Source of the DNA: Planctomycetia bacterium
GTDB lineage: Bacteria; Planctomycetota; Planctomycetia; Gemmatales; HRBIN36
Direction of reading: 5' to 3'
Assembly: GCA_016795155.1 (NCBI GenBank)
Contig: JAEUIE010000006.1
Span: 102,487 to 166,486, forward strand
DNA length: 64,000 nucleotides
Positions within the stretch are counted from its first letter, which is position 1. The number at the start of each line of letters is the position of its first letter. The notes beneath the pieces are model-generated. The model made no database searches. It saw nothing but the letters and a program-made list of their open reading frames with translations, and was not told the origin of the DNA. Below, one piece after another: positions 9,093 through 18,680 of the stretch. A program made the position numbers and the translations under genes.

Positions 9093-10150
9093 CAGCCCCA
9101 GTGAATATCCTGCTCTTGGGATTGGGTGGAAACGTCAGTCAGGGAATCTTAAAAGCGTTAAGGAAATCACAACTGCCTTTGAGGATCATTGGCGGTTGCG
9201 TACGTGCTGAAGCAGCAGGGCTCTACTTCTGTGATCATGCTCTCGTCACGCCTTATGCCACCGATCCGCATTTCATCAATTGGTTGATAACCACCTGTAA
9301 TCAGTTTCAGATACACGGCATATTGACCGGTGTAGAAGAAATTCTGATTGCCATGGCACTGCACCAGAAAGCCTTGCAGCAGAATACCACTGCCAGGGTC
9401 ATTTCTTCGTCGTATGAACGGCTCGAAATCTGTCATGACAAGCTGAAAACAGCCCATTGGCTGAAAGCTAACGGATTGAATTATCCGAAATCAGTAGATG
9501 CCGGTAACGAGGCGGACGTTTTGAATCTTCTTAATGATCTGGGACTGCCCTTATTCGCCAAGCCAAAAGTGGGTAAAGGTGCGAAAGGCGCCATGCGGAT
9601 TGATAGCATCGAACAACTCAACAGTTTGCGTGGCAATGCAGAATATGTCATCCAGGAATTTCTACCTGAACAACAAAACGAAATTACCGCTGCCAGCTTT
9701 TCTGACATAGATGGCGAGGTTCGTGGCATCATCCTTTTCAAGCGAGATTTACAGAATGGCACGACGGTGTGCGCACAGGTCACACACTCGCCGATTGTTG
9801 AACAGGAAGTGATGCGAATCAGTCAGCGATTAAAGCCGAGTGGTCCATGCAACATGCAATTGCGAATGCATCGGGGTAAACCAGTATGTTTCGAGATTAA
9901 TTTACGTTATTCGGGTACAGCACCCATCCGAGCCGAGCTGGGCTTTAATGATGTAGAAGCAGGAATACGTCACTATATTCTTGGCGAACCTGCGTACGAT
10001 CTGGCAAAGATTCGGAACGGATTTGCATTGCGGTTCTGGAATGAAGTGTATCTCGACGAACAATCGTACACCCGTTTTCAGTCGAAGGGAAGCTTTGAGA
10101 ATCCTGCTCAGAGCATTCAGCAATTCGAACAGTTCGGGAGAAAGCAGTGA
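9089..10150 (+). CDS. ATP-grasp ligase, carbamoyl-phosphate-synthase-like
   Basis: A 353-residue ATP-grasp enzyme. ATP-binding features are LFAKPKVGKGAKGAMRI in the central domain and FEINLRYSGTAP near 285-297, where E and N would bind magnesium. The N-terminal pre-ATP-grasp domain opens LLLGLGGNVSQGI. ATP-grasp proteins join a carboxylate to an amine or thiol through an acyl phosphate. Its position between a glycosyltransferase and an epimerase, with ATGA and GTGA overlaps, suggests it adds an acyl or amino-acid group to a sugar or its carrier; the substrate is not known. Confidence 0.85.
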   Translation: MTAPVNILLLGLGGNVSQGILKALRKSQLPLRIIGGCVRAEAAGLYFCDHALVTPYATDPHFINWLITTCNQFQIHGILTGVEEILIAMALHQKALQQNTTARVISSSYERLEICHDKLKTAHWLKANGLNYPKSVDAGNEADVLNLLNDLGLPLFAKPKVGKGAKGAMRIDSIEQLNSLRGNAEYVIQEFLPEQQNEITAASFSDIDGEVRGIILFKRDLQNGTTVCAQVTHSPIVEQEVMRISQRLKPSGPCNMQLRMHRGKPVCFEINLRYSGTAPIRAELGFNDVEAGIRHYILGEPAYDLAKIRNGFALRFWNEVYLDEQSYTRFQSKGSFENPAQSIQQFEQFGRKQ

Positions 10151-11028
10151 AAGTCCTGATTACAGGCGCATCTGGTCTGGTCGGTGGGGCCATTGCCAGG
10201 CATTTGATACAAGCTGGACATGATGTTACTTGTCTTGTGAATAATCAAAATGTTGAGCTGCGTTGTGATTATGTAACTGGAAGACTGGGCGATGCATCCT
10301 TAGTTCAGAAAGTCCTCTCTAACAGTCCACGCTGCGATGCCATAATTCATGCTGCAGCAAAGATCAGCTACGACAACACACATCCTGAAATCATCACTAC
10401 GAATATTATCGGCACCGAGCAGTTGATCCAACTTGCAAGGAAGTGGCACTCAAAGACGTTTGTTTACCTGTCATCGATTGGTGTAATTGGAAAGCCAGTG
10501 TACCATCCCATCACTGAAGATCACCCTGTGAATCCGCTCAGCCTGTACCATGCATCCAAACTGTTTGGCGAGCACTTGGTCCTGCTCCAATCAGATATTC
10601 CTTCACGCGTAATCTTGAGGCTGACAGCACCGGTAGGTGTTCACATGCCTCAACAGCGGATTCTGCCAGCGTTTGTCAAAAATGCCATTCAACATTTGCC
10701 TCTGCAAATTCAAGGCAGTGGTGAAAGACAACAGAACTATGTTGATGTTCGCGACATTACACAATGCGTCTGCAACGCACTTTCGTACACTGGCACAGGC
10801 ATTTTCAACCTGGGCGGCAGCGATTGTATCTCAAACCTGAAATTGGCCAGGTTATGTATTGAACTACTAAACTCAAAATCAACAATTGAGCATTCCTCAA
10901 CAGCTGACCCGGCACCCGACGAAGTATGGAATGTGTCGATTGATCGTGCGAAAAAACAGCTGAATTATCAGCCTCAATTCGATATCCGCTCAGTCATTAG
11001 GCAACTTGCAGATTATTATGCTCATTAG
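10147..11028 (+). CDS. NAD-dependent epimerase/dehydratase (extended SDR)
   Basis: A 293-residue extended short-chain dehydrogenase. The NAD(P) motif is ITGASGLVGG at the N-terminus and the catalytic pair is YHASK around residue 140, preceded by the serine region VYLSSIGV. It is probably a nucleotide-sugar epimerase, dehydratase or 4-ketoreductase for the surrounding glycan cluster; the exact reaction cannot be read from sequence. The start is GTG at 10147, overlapping the upstream stop as GTGA. Confidence 0.88.
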   Translation: MKVLITGASGLVGGAIARHLIQAGHDVTCLVNNQNVELRCDYVTGRLGDASLVQKVLSNSPRCDAIIHAAAKISYDNTHPEIITTNIIGTEQLIQLARKWHSKTFVYLSSIGVIGKPVYHPITEDHPVNPLSLYHASKLFGEHLVLLQSDIPSRVILRLTAPVGVHMPQQRILPAFVKNAIQHLPLQIQGSGERQQNYVDVRDITQCVCNALSYTGTGIFNLGGSDCISNLKLARLCIELLNSKSTIEHSSTADPAPDEVWNVSIDRAKKQLNYQPQFDIRSVIRQLADYYAH

Positions 11029-11121
11029 ATTCGACTTCATGATAAGACTGTACCTTTTTCACTTGTGCTACAGAAAACGATATTGCAGACTTGAAGGTAT
11101 TCCTTTTTGCAGCAGTACTAG

Positions 11122-11149
11122 ATAACAACATTATTCACTTCGTTGTTAT
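11122..11149 (+). promoter_or_regulatory. Hairpin just upstream of the wecD-like gene
   Basis: ATAACAAC (11122-11129) and GTTGTTAT (11142-11149) are perfect inverted repeats with a 12-base spacer, ending six bases before the likely start codon. It could be an operator or could control ribosome access; no more than that can be said. Confidence 0.35.
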
Positions 11150-11155
11150 TGATGT

Positions 11156-11929
11156 ATGTATAGCTTCTGGAAACGAATGCTGATGCAAGCTGGTGAGAGT
11201 GAACCCTGGCAACTCCTCTACTGGGATACCAATTTGTTTGGTATCCGTATTGCCCGCATTCTGCAGCCATTGACCGAAGTTGAGTTGCAGGCCTATCTGC
11301 TCTGGGCTCAATCGCACGATATTGAATGCACGTATTACGATTGCCCCATCGAACACGTTGACGCTATTCATCTTGCTCAACACTACAGCTTTCAGTTTGT
11401 TGATATGCGGGTATTGCTGAAGCGATCGATGAAAATCTCCGTTCCTTCGCATGCATCAGATAATGAAATCCGATCCGCACGTGATTCTGATATCGAGAAA
11501 CTGCAGGCTCTATCCGTCGAGTTGCATAAGGATACCAGGTTTTTTGCTGATCGTCGTTTTCCAGTTGCCCAGGCTCGTGAACTCTATGCCATCTGGATGA
11601 GAAATGAATGTGCTGCAACCGACGGAGTTGTTTGGGTGAAAGTTGATGAGAACGATTCGCCCATTGGTTACCTGACCTGCAAAGCCCAGGGCGAGCTTGG
11701 CACTATTGGTCTATTTGGAGTCGCTTCGCAATATCAGGGGAAAGGAATTGGGCAAGCGTTATTACGAAAAGGGTTAGGTTGGTTTAATGAACAGAAATGC
11801 CAGAGAGTGCAGGTAGTAACGCAAGGCAGGAATACAGGAGCTTTGGCCAGTTACTGCATGCAGCAGTTCCTTATCATCAAGCAATCGGTCTGGCTTCATC
11901 GTTGGACGCAATCGACAGGCAGTTCATGA
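11156..11929 (+). CDS. wecD: GNAT acetyltransferase resembling WecD
   Basis: A 257-residue protein with the layout of WecD (RffC), which acetylates dTDP-4-amino-4,6-dideoxygalactose. Corresponding landmarks are PWQLLYWDTNLFGIRIARI near the N-terminus, the DTRFFADRRF...YAIWM segment, the acetyl-CoA loop YQGKGIGQALL, and the C-terminal VVTQGRNTGALASY. It overlaps the next gene by ATGA and lies one gene from a clear WecE homologue, which supports the assignment. An in-frame ATG at 11177 is an alternative start. Confidence 0.8.
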   Translation: MYSFWKRMLMQAGESEPWQLLYWDTNLFGIRIARILQPLTEVELQAYLLWAQSHDIECTYYDCPIEHVDAIHLAQHYSFQFVDMRVLLKRSMKISVPSHASDNEIRSARDSDIEKLQALSVELHKDTRFFADRRFPVAQARELYAIWMRNECAATDGVVWVKVDENDSPIGYLTCKAQGELGTIGLFGVASQYQGKGIGQALLRKGLGWFNEQKCQRVQVVTQGRNTGALASYCMQQFLIIKQSVWLHRWTQSTGSS

Positions 11930-12756
11930 AATCCATTGCAGATCTCTCTTCACAACTTCAATTCGATGAACATGGCATCTGGCGAAGCCAGCGTTCACAT
12001 CAGCTATCCTATCCTGAAGAAGGTAATCAACTGTATTACCAACTCGAAGACACTTCATTCTGGTTTCAACATCGCAATCAGGTCTTGTGCGAAATCGTGA
12101 AGCAATTCCCGCCTGCAGGTACATTCTTCGACATCGGCGGAGGAAATGGCTGTGTTGCCAATGCACTTCAGACGCAAGGACTGGAAGTCATTCTGTTGGA
12201 ACCGGGGCCTGCCGGTGCATTGAATGCCAGAAAACGGGGTGTCCAACAGGTTATTTGTTCTACGCTGGAAGATGCTGGATTGGCTGAAGCCAGTATTCCA
12301 GCTGCAGGTCTATTTGATGTCATCGAGCATATCAATGATGATCAATCTTTGATGAAATATCTACGCACTCGCATGATGACAGGTGGCTTACTTTACATCA
12401 CCGTGCCTGCATTCAGCATGCTTTGGTCGCACGAGGATGTTGAAGCTGGTCATTTCAGGCGATTTACTCTTTCACGACTTAAAAAACTAATTGAACAAAC
12501 TGGCTATCAAGTTGAATACTCTACTTACTTTTTCAGTTTTCTGACAATTCCCATTTTCCTGCTCCGATCCATACCTTCAGCCATTGGTTTTCGTAAACAA
12601 AGCAAATCAGAGAAGGTTCAAGAGGAACACCGCCCTCGATCGGGATTTATCGGAAAATGGATGGATCGGTCGCGACAGAAGGAACTTCAACGCATCCACC
12701 AGAAGAAAACACTTTTCTGGGGCAGCAGTTGCCTTCTGGTTGCCCGTGCCGTTTAG
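11926..12756 (+). CDS. Class I SAM-dependent methyltransferase
   Basis: A 276-residue methyltransferase of the Methyltransf_23 kind. SAM-binding motif I is FFDIGGGNGCVANAL; the downstream motif is AAGLFDVIEHINDD. The C-terminal part (FFSFLTIPIFLL) is hydrophobic and could sit at the membrane. Start ATG 11926 overlaps the upstream stop as ATGA; a longer in-frame ORF reading back into wecD is not needed. In this cluster it probably methylates a sugar or lipid-linked intermediate, which is inference. Confidence 0.87.
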   Translation: MKSIADLSSQLQFDEHGIWRSQRSHQLSYPEEGNQLYYQLEDTSFWFQHRNQVLCEIVKQFPPAGTFFDIGGGNGCVANALQTQGLEVILLEPGPAGALNARKRGVQQVICSTLEDAGLAEASIPAAGLFDVIEHINDDQSLMKYLRTRMMTGGLLYITVPAFSMLWSHEDVEAGHFRRFTLSRLKKLIEQTGYQVEYSTYFFSFLTIPIFLLRSIPSAIGFRKQSKSEKVQEEHRPRSGFIGKWMDRSRQKELQRIHQKKTLFWGSSCLLVARAV

Positions 12757-12779
12757 TCCGATATGTTTAGGAAGAACCT

Positions 12780-13919
12780 ATGTCGCATGAGCAACTGATA
12801 ACTTTTAATCGCTCTTCCACCATTGGCAAAGAATTCCAGTACATTGCCGAGACCCTGCTGGTAGGACAGATTGCAGGCGACCAGACCTTCACCAGAAAAT
12901 GTCATCAACTGTTCGAATCCAAACTCGGTGTTGCCAAAGCATTGCTCACCACATCCTGCACCCATGCACTGGAAATGTCAGCACTGCTGCTGAATATTCA
13001 ACCAGGCGATGAAGTGATCGTTCCGGCTTTTACCTTTGTGTCAACAGCCAATGCCTTTGCATTACGTGGCGCTAGAATTGTTTTTGCAGATATCAGACCG
13101 GATACCATCAATCTGGACGAACAGCAACTTACCCGATTGATTACACCCAGAACCAAAGCACTGGTTGTCGTGCATTATGCCGGTGTTGCCTGTGCTATGG
13201 AACCAATCCTGGCTATTTGTCGCAAGCATGGTATCTCTGTTGTTGAAGACAATGCCCACGGATTGTTTGGCCGTTACCAAGGCAAGCCACTCGGTACGCT
13301 GGGCTGCCTGTCAACGCTCAGCTTTCACGAGACGAAGAACTTTACTTGTGGTGAAGGCGGAGCATTATTGATTAACGATCCTCAATACATCGAGCGTGCT
13401 GAGATCATCCGTGAAAAGGGTACCAACCGAAGTCGGTTCTTTCGCGGGCAGGTCGATAAGTATACCTGGGTAGACGTCGGCTCCAGTTATTTGATCTCCG
13501 ACGTCCTGGCTGCGTTCCTTTTTGCACAACTTGAGCGATCAGAAGAAATTCAGTCTAAACGTCGGGTGATCTGGAATCGTTACAACAGCGAACTGCAGGA
13601 TTGGGCCAGTAAGCATCACGTCCAACTGCCCCATGTGCCTGAAGATTGCGATCAAGCCTACCACATGTATTATCTCGTGATGCCATCACTGGAGAAAAGG
13701 CAATCGTTGATTGCATATCTCAGGTCACACAACATCATTTCCGTATTTCATTATCAATCACTTCATCTTTCCGACATGGGTAAAAAATATGGAGGCAAAC
13801 CGGGCGACTGTCCCGTTACTGAGCGTATGAGCGACTGTCTGCTTAGACTTCCTTTCTTCAACGACATGTCGGTTGATCAGCAGTTCAGAGTAATCAATGC
13901 AATAAAACAATGGAAGTAA
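12780..13919 (+). CDS. wecE: dTDP-4-amino-4,6-dideoxygalactose transaminase
   Basis: A 379-residue DegT/DnrJ/EryC1-family PLP aminotransferase that closely follows WecE (RffA) through its length, including NAFALRGARIVFADIRPDT, VHYAGVACAMEPI and AEIIREKGTNRS. The PLP lysine is K186 in SFHETKNF and D157 in VVEDNAHG contacts the pyridine ring. WecE converts dTDP-4-keto-6-deoxyglucose to dTDP-Fuc4N for enterobacterial common antigen in enterobacteria. Start ATG 12780 has AGGA eight bases upstream. No dTDP-glucose synthase or dehydratase (rmlA, rmlB) lies in the window. Confidence 0.92.
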   Translation: MSHEQLITFNRSSTIGKEFQYIAETLLVGQIAGDQTFTRKCHQLFESKLGVAKALLTTSCTHALEMSALLLNIQPGDEVIVPAFTFVSTANAFALRGARIVFADIRPDTINLDEQQLTRLITPRTKALVVVHYAGVACAMEPILAICRKHGISVVEDNAHGLFGRYQGKPLGTLGCLSTLSFHETKNFTCGEGGALLINDPQYIERAEIIREKGTNRSRFFRGQVDKYTWVDVGSSYLISDVLAAFLFAQLERSEEIQSKRRVIWNRYNSELQDWASKHHVQLPHVPEDCDQAYHMYYLVMPSLEKRQSLIAYLRSHNIISVFHYQSLHLSDMGKKYGGKPGDCPVTERMSDCLLRLPFFNDMSVDQQFRVINAIKQWK

Positions 13920-14047
13920 CAACTCAATTGGTTTAAACAAGAAAAGATAGGTAATCTAGGAAAGCACAAACTAGTTACTCTTCTTGACCCCTTCACTCGA
14001 TCTTGTTATCTGCATTCGTGTTAGGGGGATTAGCTACCTGAGGGGGA

Positions 14048-14070
14048 GTTGTTGCTGCACAGGCAACAAC
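14048..14070 (+). promoter_or_regulatory. Hairpin in the leader of the TolC-like gene
   Basis: GTTGTTGC (14048-14055) and GCAACAAC (14063-14070) form a perfect 8-base stem, directly after a GAGGGGGAG purine run and eight bases before the ATG. It could modulate translation of the efflux genes. Confidence 0.4.
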
Positions 14071-14077
14071 ATGCATC

Positions 14078-16303
14078 ATGCTCCGTTGGAGCTTCGTCAT
14101 AGTTTTGGCGATTGGTATTGGCTGTTCTCGCGAATACTACGTTCGTGATGCAGACAAGGAGACCTATGCTGCGCTGGAGGAACGGAACACCAACTCCTGG
14201 ACCATTCCTGACCTAGATATTATCCCGCCGCCGGAATCGCGGATTTTTGTACCCGGCAATATGGTGAAGCCACCTCAACCGCTGGATGATTCCTACGCTC
14301 ACGAATACATGCTTTACGCTAACGGTATTCGTGGATCAACCATCTGGGATAACTATGGTTACACGGACAACTGGGATAATCCCGATTGGATGGCCTATCT
14401 GCCACTCGATAAGAACGGTGCTGTCCCCTTGAACGCGGAGCGTGCAGTTCTGCTGGGGCAGATCCACAGCATTTTCTTTCGAACTGAACTTGAAAACCTC
14501 TACCTGACTGCGTTGGCACTTACACTCAACCGGTTTGAATTCGCCTGTCAATGGTATCTGACCAACAGCACCTTCTTCCAGCACTTTGGTACCAATGGCT
14601 ACCCGACTGAATCGAATACAGTGACCACCAACACCAATTTGGGCTTTACCAAAGCTTTCTCGACGGGTGGCCAACTTCTCATTGATTTCGCCAACAGTTT
14701 TGTATTTGAATACACCGGGCCAAATCACTACCGGGTAAACAGTTCTATCAGCGGTACATTCCTTCAGCCTCTGCTGCGAAATGGTGGCAAGTACGTTCGC
14801 ATGGAAACTCTAACACAGGGCGAACGCAATGTACTGTATGCCATCCGCGATTTCGCCCGATTTCGCAAACAGTATTATTTCAATCTCTCCATGCGTGATG
14901 GTGGATACCTTGGATTACAACTGGCTGAGCAGAACATCAGGAATCAGGAAGATAATGTTCGAAGACTGGAACAGATTTATCAACTGCATCAATTTCTGAT
15001 TGCCAAGGGTGGTTCGATTTCCCAGGTACAGCTTGACCAGATTTTCCTGGGACTAAAGCAGGCACAGGCCACACTGATTCAAACCCGAACTTTCTATGAA
15101 AACGCTTTGGATAATTATAAGTACACTCTTGGATTGCCACCTGCGTTGCCTGTCAAACTGGAGAATACATTGCTTGAACAGTTTGCACTGACAACACCTG
15201 AGATGGATTCCATTCAAAACGATCTGGCAGCCCTGGATCTCAAAATCAGGCAAAATGATCAGCCACCGGTATTGAGTGAATTGAAGAGCATGACTGAAAC
15301 CTGTCGTCAGATCATTGAGCGAACACAAACCGTTTCGCAAAGCGTGGTAAAAGAACTGGATACCCGATTGAAATCACTGCCAAAAGAAACTGCTGATCCA
15401 GATGCTCAACAAGCCAGGCTGGATTTAACTCAACTGACTGAACGCATGACAGATTTGAGCACTGAATTAAGCAAGCTGCATGGAGGACTGAACCAACTAC
15501 TCAAAGAGATAACTGAAAACGAAAGAGCCAGAGATTTTGAGCGCCTTAAACGACGAGTAAGGGAGTTGCTGGCAATTCAGGGCGACTTGCTGGTTTATCA
15601 AACACAAGTTCGTGTATACGCAGTTCAGTTAAAGCACTTCAACTTCACTGAAGATGAATGTATTCGCATCGCACTGGAAAATAGATTGGATTTAATGAAT
15701 GAGAAAGCCAGAGTGGTGGATAGCTGGCGACGTCTTAATATTTCAGCTAATGGCTTACTTCCAGGCCTCAATATCGTTTCTGGGATGAATATTGGCGATA
15801 TTCCACTTAATTCTCATCCTTACGATTTTGCTGCACAGGCCAGTTCATATCGCATTGGCGTTCAATTGGATGGCCCATTGAACAGGCAGATCGAAAGAAA
15901 TACTTTCCGAACCAGTATTATACAGTATCATAGAGTACGACGAGCCTACCTCAATCGGTGCGATTCGGTGGTTCAGTCGTTGCGAAGAAATTTGCGCCAA
16001 CTGCAAACCGACCGACTGAACTTTGAAATCGCCCGCCAAAGCCTGATCGCTGCTGCTAGACAATTGGAAGCCACCCGCATCCGGCTTTTGATTGGCGGCG
16101 ATCTAAACCCAGCAACCGGCACGCTTGACACCCTCAGTGCTCTTTCCTCCCTGCTGGCTGCTAAAAACACGCTGATTGCCAACTGGGTTAACTATGAAAC
16201 CGGTAGGCTACAGCTTTTGCTCGATATGGAATTACTTCAACTTGACGAAAGGGGGATTTACCATGACGACCAAACTATCGCCATTGTCCCCAACCATGAT
16301 TGA
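14078..16303 (+). CDS. TolC-like outer membrane efflux protein, enlarged
   Basis: A 741-residue protein with the organisation of the OEP family, longer than TolC (about 490). The N-terminus MLRWSFVIVLAIGIGCSRE suggests a lipoprotein with Cys16, though the lipobox is not perfect. Two OEP-type starts are seen, one near residue 145 and one near 525 (ALENRLDLMNEKARVVDSWR), separated by a long helical insertion at about 370-510 rich in E, Q, L and K, probably extra coiled coil. It overlaps the adaptor gene by 41 bases. No pump gene is adjacent. Confidence 0.8.
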   Translation: MLRWSFVIVLAIGIGCSREYYVRDADKETYAALEERNTNSWTIPDLDIIPPPESRIFVPGNMVKPPQPLDDSYAHEYMLYANGIRGSTIWDNYGYTDNWDNPDWMAYLPLDKNGAVPLNAERAVLLGQIHSIFFRTELENLYLTALALTLNRFEFACQWYLTNSTFFQHFGTNGYPTESNTVTTNTNLGFTKAFSTGGQLLIDFANSFVFEYTGPNHYRVNSSISGTFLQPLLRNGGKYVRMETLTQGERNVLYAIRDFARFRKQYYFNLSMRDGGYLGLQLAEQNIRNQEDNVRRLEQIYQLHQFLIAKGGSISQVQLDQIFLGLKQAQATLIQTRTFYENALDNYKYTLGLPPALPVKLENTLLEQFALTTPEMDSIQNDLAALDLKIRQNDQPPVLSELKSMTETCRQIIERTQTVSQSVVKELDTRLKSLPKETADPDAQQARLDLTQLTERMTDLSTELSKLHGGLNQLLKEITENERARDFERLKRRVRELLAIQGDLLVYQTQVRVYAVQLKHFNFTEDECIRIALENRLDLMNEKARVVDSWRRLNISANGLLPGLNIVSGMNIGDIPLNSHPYDFAAQASSYRIGVQLDGPLNRQIERNTFRTSIIQYHRVRRAYLNRCDSVVQSLRRNLRQLQTDRLNFEIARQSLIAAARQLEATRIRLLIGGDLNPATGTLDTLSALSSLLAAKNTLIANWVNYETGRLQLLLDMELLQLDERGIYHDDQTIAIVPNHD

Positions 16304-17981
16304 AACGACTTTTAACCCGTCCCGTGTTCTTGAGACTGATACGATGCAGAAGGATCTGCTTCCCACTACGGTAACTTCGGAACTGGCTATGAGCACGGCT
16401 TACCCCGTTGCTCCAACACATATTGTGCATGTCAGTCACGAAATCATCCCTTCGCCATCTTACGATGTACAAGCACAAACTACATCAAGAAGGCTCTGGA
16501 TTCCTTATGCATTCACTGCACTGGTTGCACTCGGTGCTGGCTACCTCTGGTTTCGTCCCGCTCCTGGAGTGGTAAGTATCACTGAACCACCGCTCACACT
16601 GATCAGTGCCACAAAAGCTCCGCTGGACGTTTGTCTGATTGAACAAGGCGTCATCGAGTCAAACTCGACTGTTCTGATCACTAACCCAATTACTTCTGCA
16701 CCCGTGACCGTTACATCAATGGTCCCTTATGGTACCCGGGTCAAGAAGGGCGATGTGATTGCCAAGCTCGATCTTTCCAGCCTGCACTCCACCATGGCAG
16801 ATCAGCAAAGCAAGATTCTCGCGGCAAGAATGAAACTGCAGGAAGCCCAGGAAGCCCTCGATGCCCTCAAGACCAAAAACGAGGGCGAGCTGGCATCCAT
16901 GGATTTACAAATGGAATTCGCCCAGAGTGATCTGAACCGGTACGTGAATGAAGAGAAACAGGTGGAACTGAATGATCGCCGAGGACAGATTTCCATGGCT
17001 GAACGCGACCTGCGTGAAGCTGAAGAAAAAATGTCCTACTTTAGAACGTTTCACAAACGAGGCTTCATCAGCAGTGAGCAATTAAAAGCCAAGGAAGCAG
17101 AGCTGGAACGTTCTCGTTTTGCCCTGGCACAGAATCAGTCTCGACTCAAAATCTATGAACGATACATGGTGCCGCGCCAGGAACGTACCCTGCAGGCAAA
17201 AGTGGATGAGTTGAAACGAGAATATAGCAAATTGAAAAAGACACAAAGTGCAGCCCTGCTGAAAGCACAGAATGATATCACAACTTGTAAAGCTGGATTA
17301 ACTTCGGAAGAGAATAAGCTTACCCTGTTGCAAACTCAACTGGCTAACGTCGAGGTAATAGCCCCGCGTGATGGTATCGTCGCCGCTCCACCAGCGGAAG
17401 CACAAAAGACCCGACCTGCTCAAGGCTCAACACTCCAACCAAGTCAGGCGATATTTTCGATGCCTCAATTGGACAAGGTGTGTGTCAAAGTCAGGTTGGG
17501 CGAGTCAGAAATGCGCAAACTGCAAACTAGGCAGAAAGCTCGCATCACCTTGGATGATGAGTCTGGCGCTCAATACCAGGGAACTTTGGAGAAAGTGGAT
17601 TTTCAGGCAGAATCGACTTGGACCAGGCCTGATGGACAACCCAAGGATTTTGTTGCTCTCGTCTCCATCACCAATAATGAGCCTCTGGATTGGACATATC
17701 TCGGTCAGAAAGCTCGAGTCGAATTCACACTCGATACGTTGCCCGATGCGTTACAGGTTCCAGCTTCTGCTATCACTGAAAAGGAAGGCAGATCCTACGT
17801 GATGGTCATGACTAGGGATGGATTAATGCCACGCGAACTTCGCACTGGTTGTACGGATGGCAAAAAGGTTGAAATCCGTCAGGGACTTGAGCCTGGTGAG
17901 AAAGTTGTTGTTTCATCTAAACTGAAACTGAACGAAACAGTTGATATTCAACCAGCCAAGCTGGTCGTGGCAACACCATGA
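16263..17981 (+). CDS. HlyD-type periplasmic adaptor (membrane fusion protein)
   Basis: A 572-residue adaptor. An unusual 75-residue cytoplasmic N-terminus precedes one membrane segment (about 78-98). Then come a split lipoyl/barrel-sandwich domain (VPYGTRVKKGDVIAKLD and VIAPRDGIVAAPP) around a coiled-coil hairpin (about 180-370), followed by a beta-barrel and a membrane-proximal domain (LQVPASAITEKEGRSYV). Start ATG 16263 lies inside the TolC-like gene; a longer frame from 16176 would only read deeper into it. Partner transporter is not in the window. A strong hairpin terminator follows. Confidence 0.88.
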   Translation: MTTKLSPLSPTMIETTFNPSRVLETDTMQKDLLPTTVTSELAMSTAYPVAPTHIVHVSHEIIPSPSYDVQAQTTSRRLWIPYAFTALVALGAGYLWFRPAPGVVSITEPPLTLISATKAPLDVCLIEQGVIESNSTVLITNPITSAPVTVTSMVPYGTRVKKGDVIAKLDLSSLHSTMADQQSKILAARMKLQEAQEALDALKTKNEGELASMDLQMEFAQSDLNRYVNEEKQVELNDRRGQISMAERDLREAEEKMSYFRTFHKRGFISSEQLKAKEAELERSRFALAQNQSRLKIYERYMVPRQERTLQAKVDELKREYSKLKKTQSAALLKAQNDITTCKAGLTSEENKLTLLQTQLANVEVIAPRDGIVAAPPAEAQKTRPAQGSTLQPSQAIFSMPQLDKVCVKVRLGESEMRKLQTRQKARITLDDESGAQYQGTLEKVDFQAESTWTRPDGQPKDFVALVSITNNEPLDWTYLGQKARVEFTLDTLPDALQVPASAITEKEGRSYVMVMTRDGLMPRELRTGCTDGKKVEIRQGLEPGEKVVVSSKLKLNETVDIQPAKLVVATP

Positions 17982-18004
17982 AAGTGAAAGTAATAACCTG
18001 AGTT

Positions 18005-18033
18005 CAACAAGGAGGCATTGTGCCTCCTTGTTG
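18005..18033. terminator. Bidirectional terminator between adaptor gene and infC
   Basis: Perfect 13-base stem, CAACAAGGAGGCA (18005-18017) with TGCCTCCTTGTTG (18021-18033) and a 3-base loop, in the gap between two convergent genes. Confidence 0.8.
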
Positions 18034-18055
18034 CTGTTCCATACTGCAAAATTCA

Positions 18056-18598
18056 TTAATGCCCTGATTTGGGGGCAACTAAGGCAGCCATCTGCTTGCC
18101 TTCCATTCGAGGTGGACTTTCCACTTTGCCGACGTCTGAAAGCTTCTCGATCATACTTTCGAGTATTTTTTTTCCTTCTTCAATATGTTGCAACTGTCTG
18201 CCGCGGAATCGGACACAGATGCGAACCTTATCGTGATGTTGAAGGAACTTGTGTGCCTGGTTGAGCTTGACATCTATGTCGTGCTGTCCAGTGACTGGAC
18301 TGACTCGAATTTCTTTCTGTTTCTGCTGATGTGACTTGGCAGACTTGGCTGCCTTCTTGGATTGTTCAAAACGGAACTTTCCATAATCCATAATTCTGCA
18401 GACTGGTGGTCGCTCGGTCGGCGCAACTTCTACCAGGTCGAGGCCAAGTTCACGGGCCTTTTCCAATGCTTGCATCGTGGGAAGGATACCAAGTTGTTCT
18501 CCTTCAGCGCCTACTACACGAATCGGACTCAGTCGAATCTGTTCGTTGATGCGTGGGCCACGGTCCTGGACCGGAGCACGAGGGGGTTCGCGGAAAAT
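18056..18598 (-). CDS. infC: Translation initiation factor IF-3 (AUU start)
   Basis: A 180-residue IF-3. The first in-frame ATG (18475) would drop the conserved N-terminus, but reading upstream gives [20 protein letters not shown], which is the family signature, beginning at an ATT codon (18598-18596) with AAAGGAG just before it. AUU is the classical infC start used for autoregulation by IF-3 itself. The linker is lysine-rich (about 85-100) and the C-domain ends [11 protein letters not shown]. rpmI and rplT, usually next in this operon, do not follow; plsY lies upstream on the same strand. Confidence 0.95.
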   Translation of the reverse strand: MFREPPRAPVQDRGPRINEQIRLSPIRVVGAEGEQLGILPTMQALEKARELGLDLVEVAPTERPPVCRIMDYGKFRFEQSKKAAKSAKSHQQKQKEIRVSPVTGQHDIDVKLNQAHKFLQHHDKVRICVRFRGRQLQHIEEGKKILESMIEKLSDVGKVESPPRMEGKQMAALVAPKSGH

Positions 18599-18680
18599 CC
18601 GTATCTCCTTTCAATGAGATCATCTGCCTTGCTTGAACGATAACACACGTTCAGTATTCCATAGCATAAGGCATGTCATT

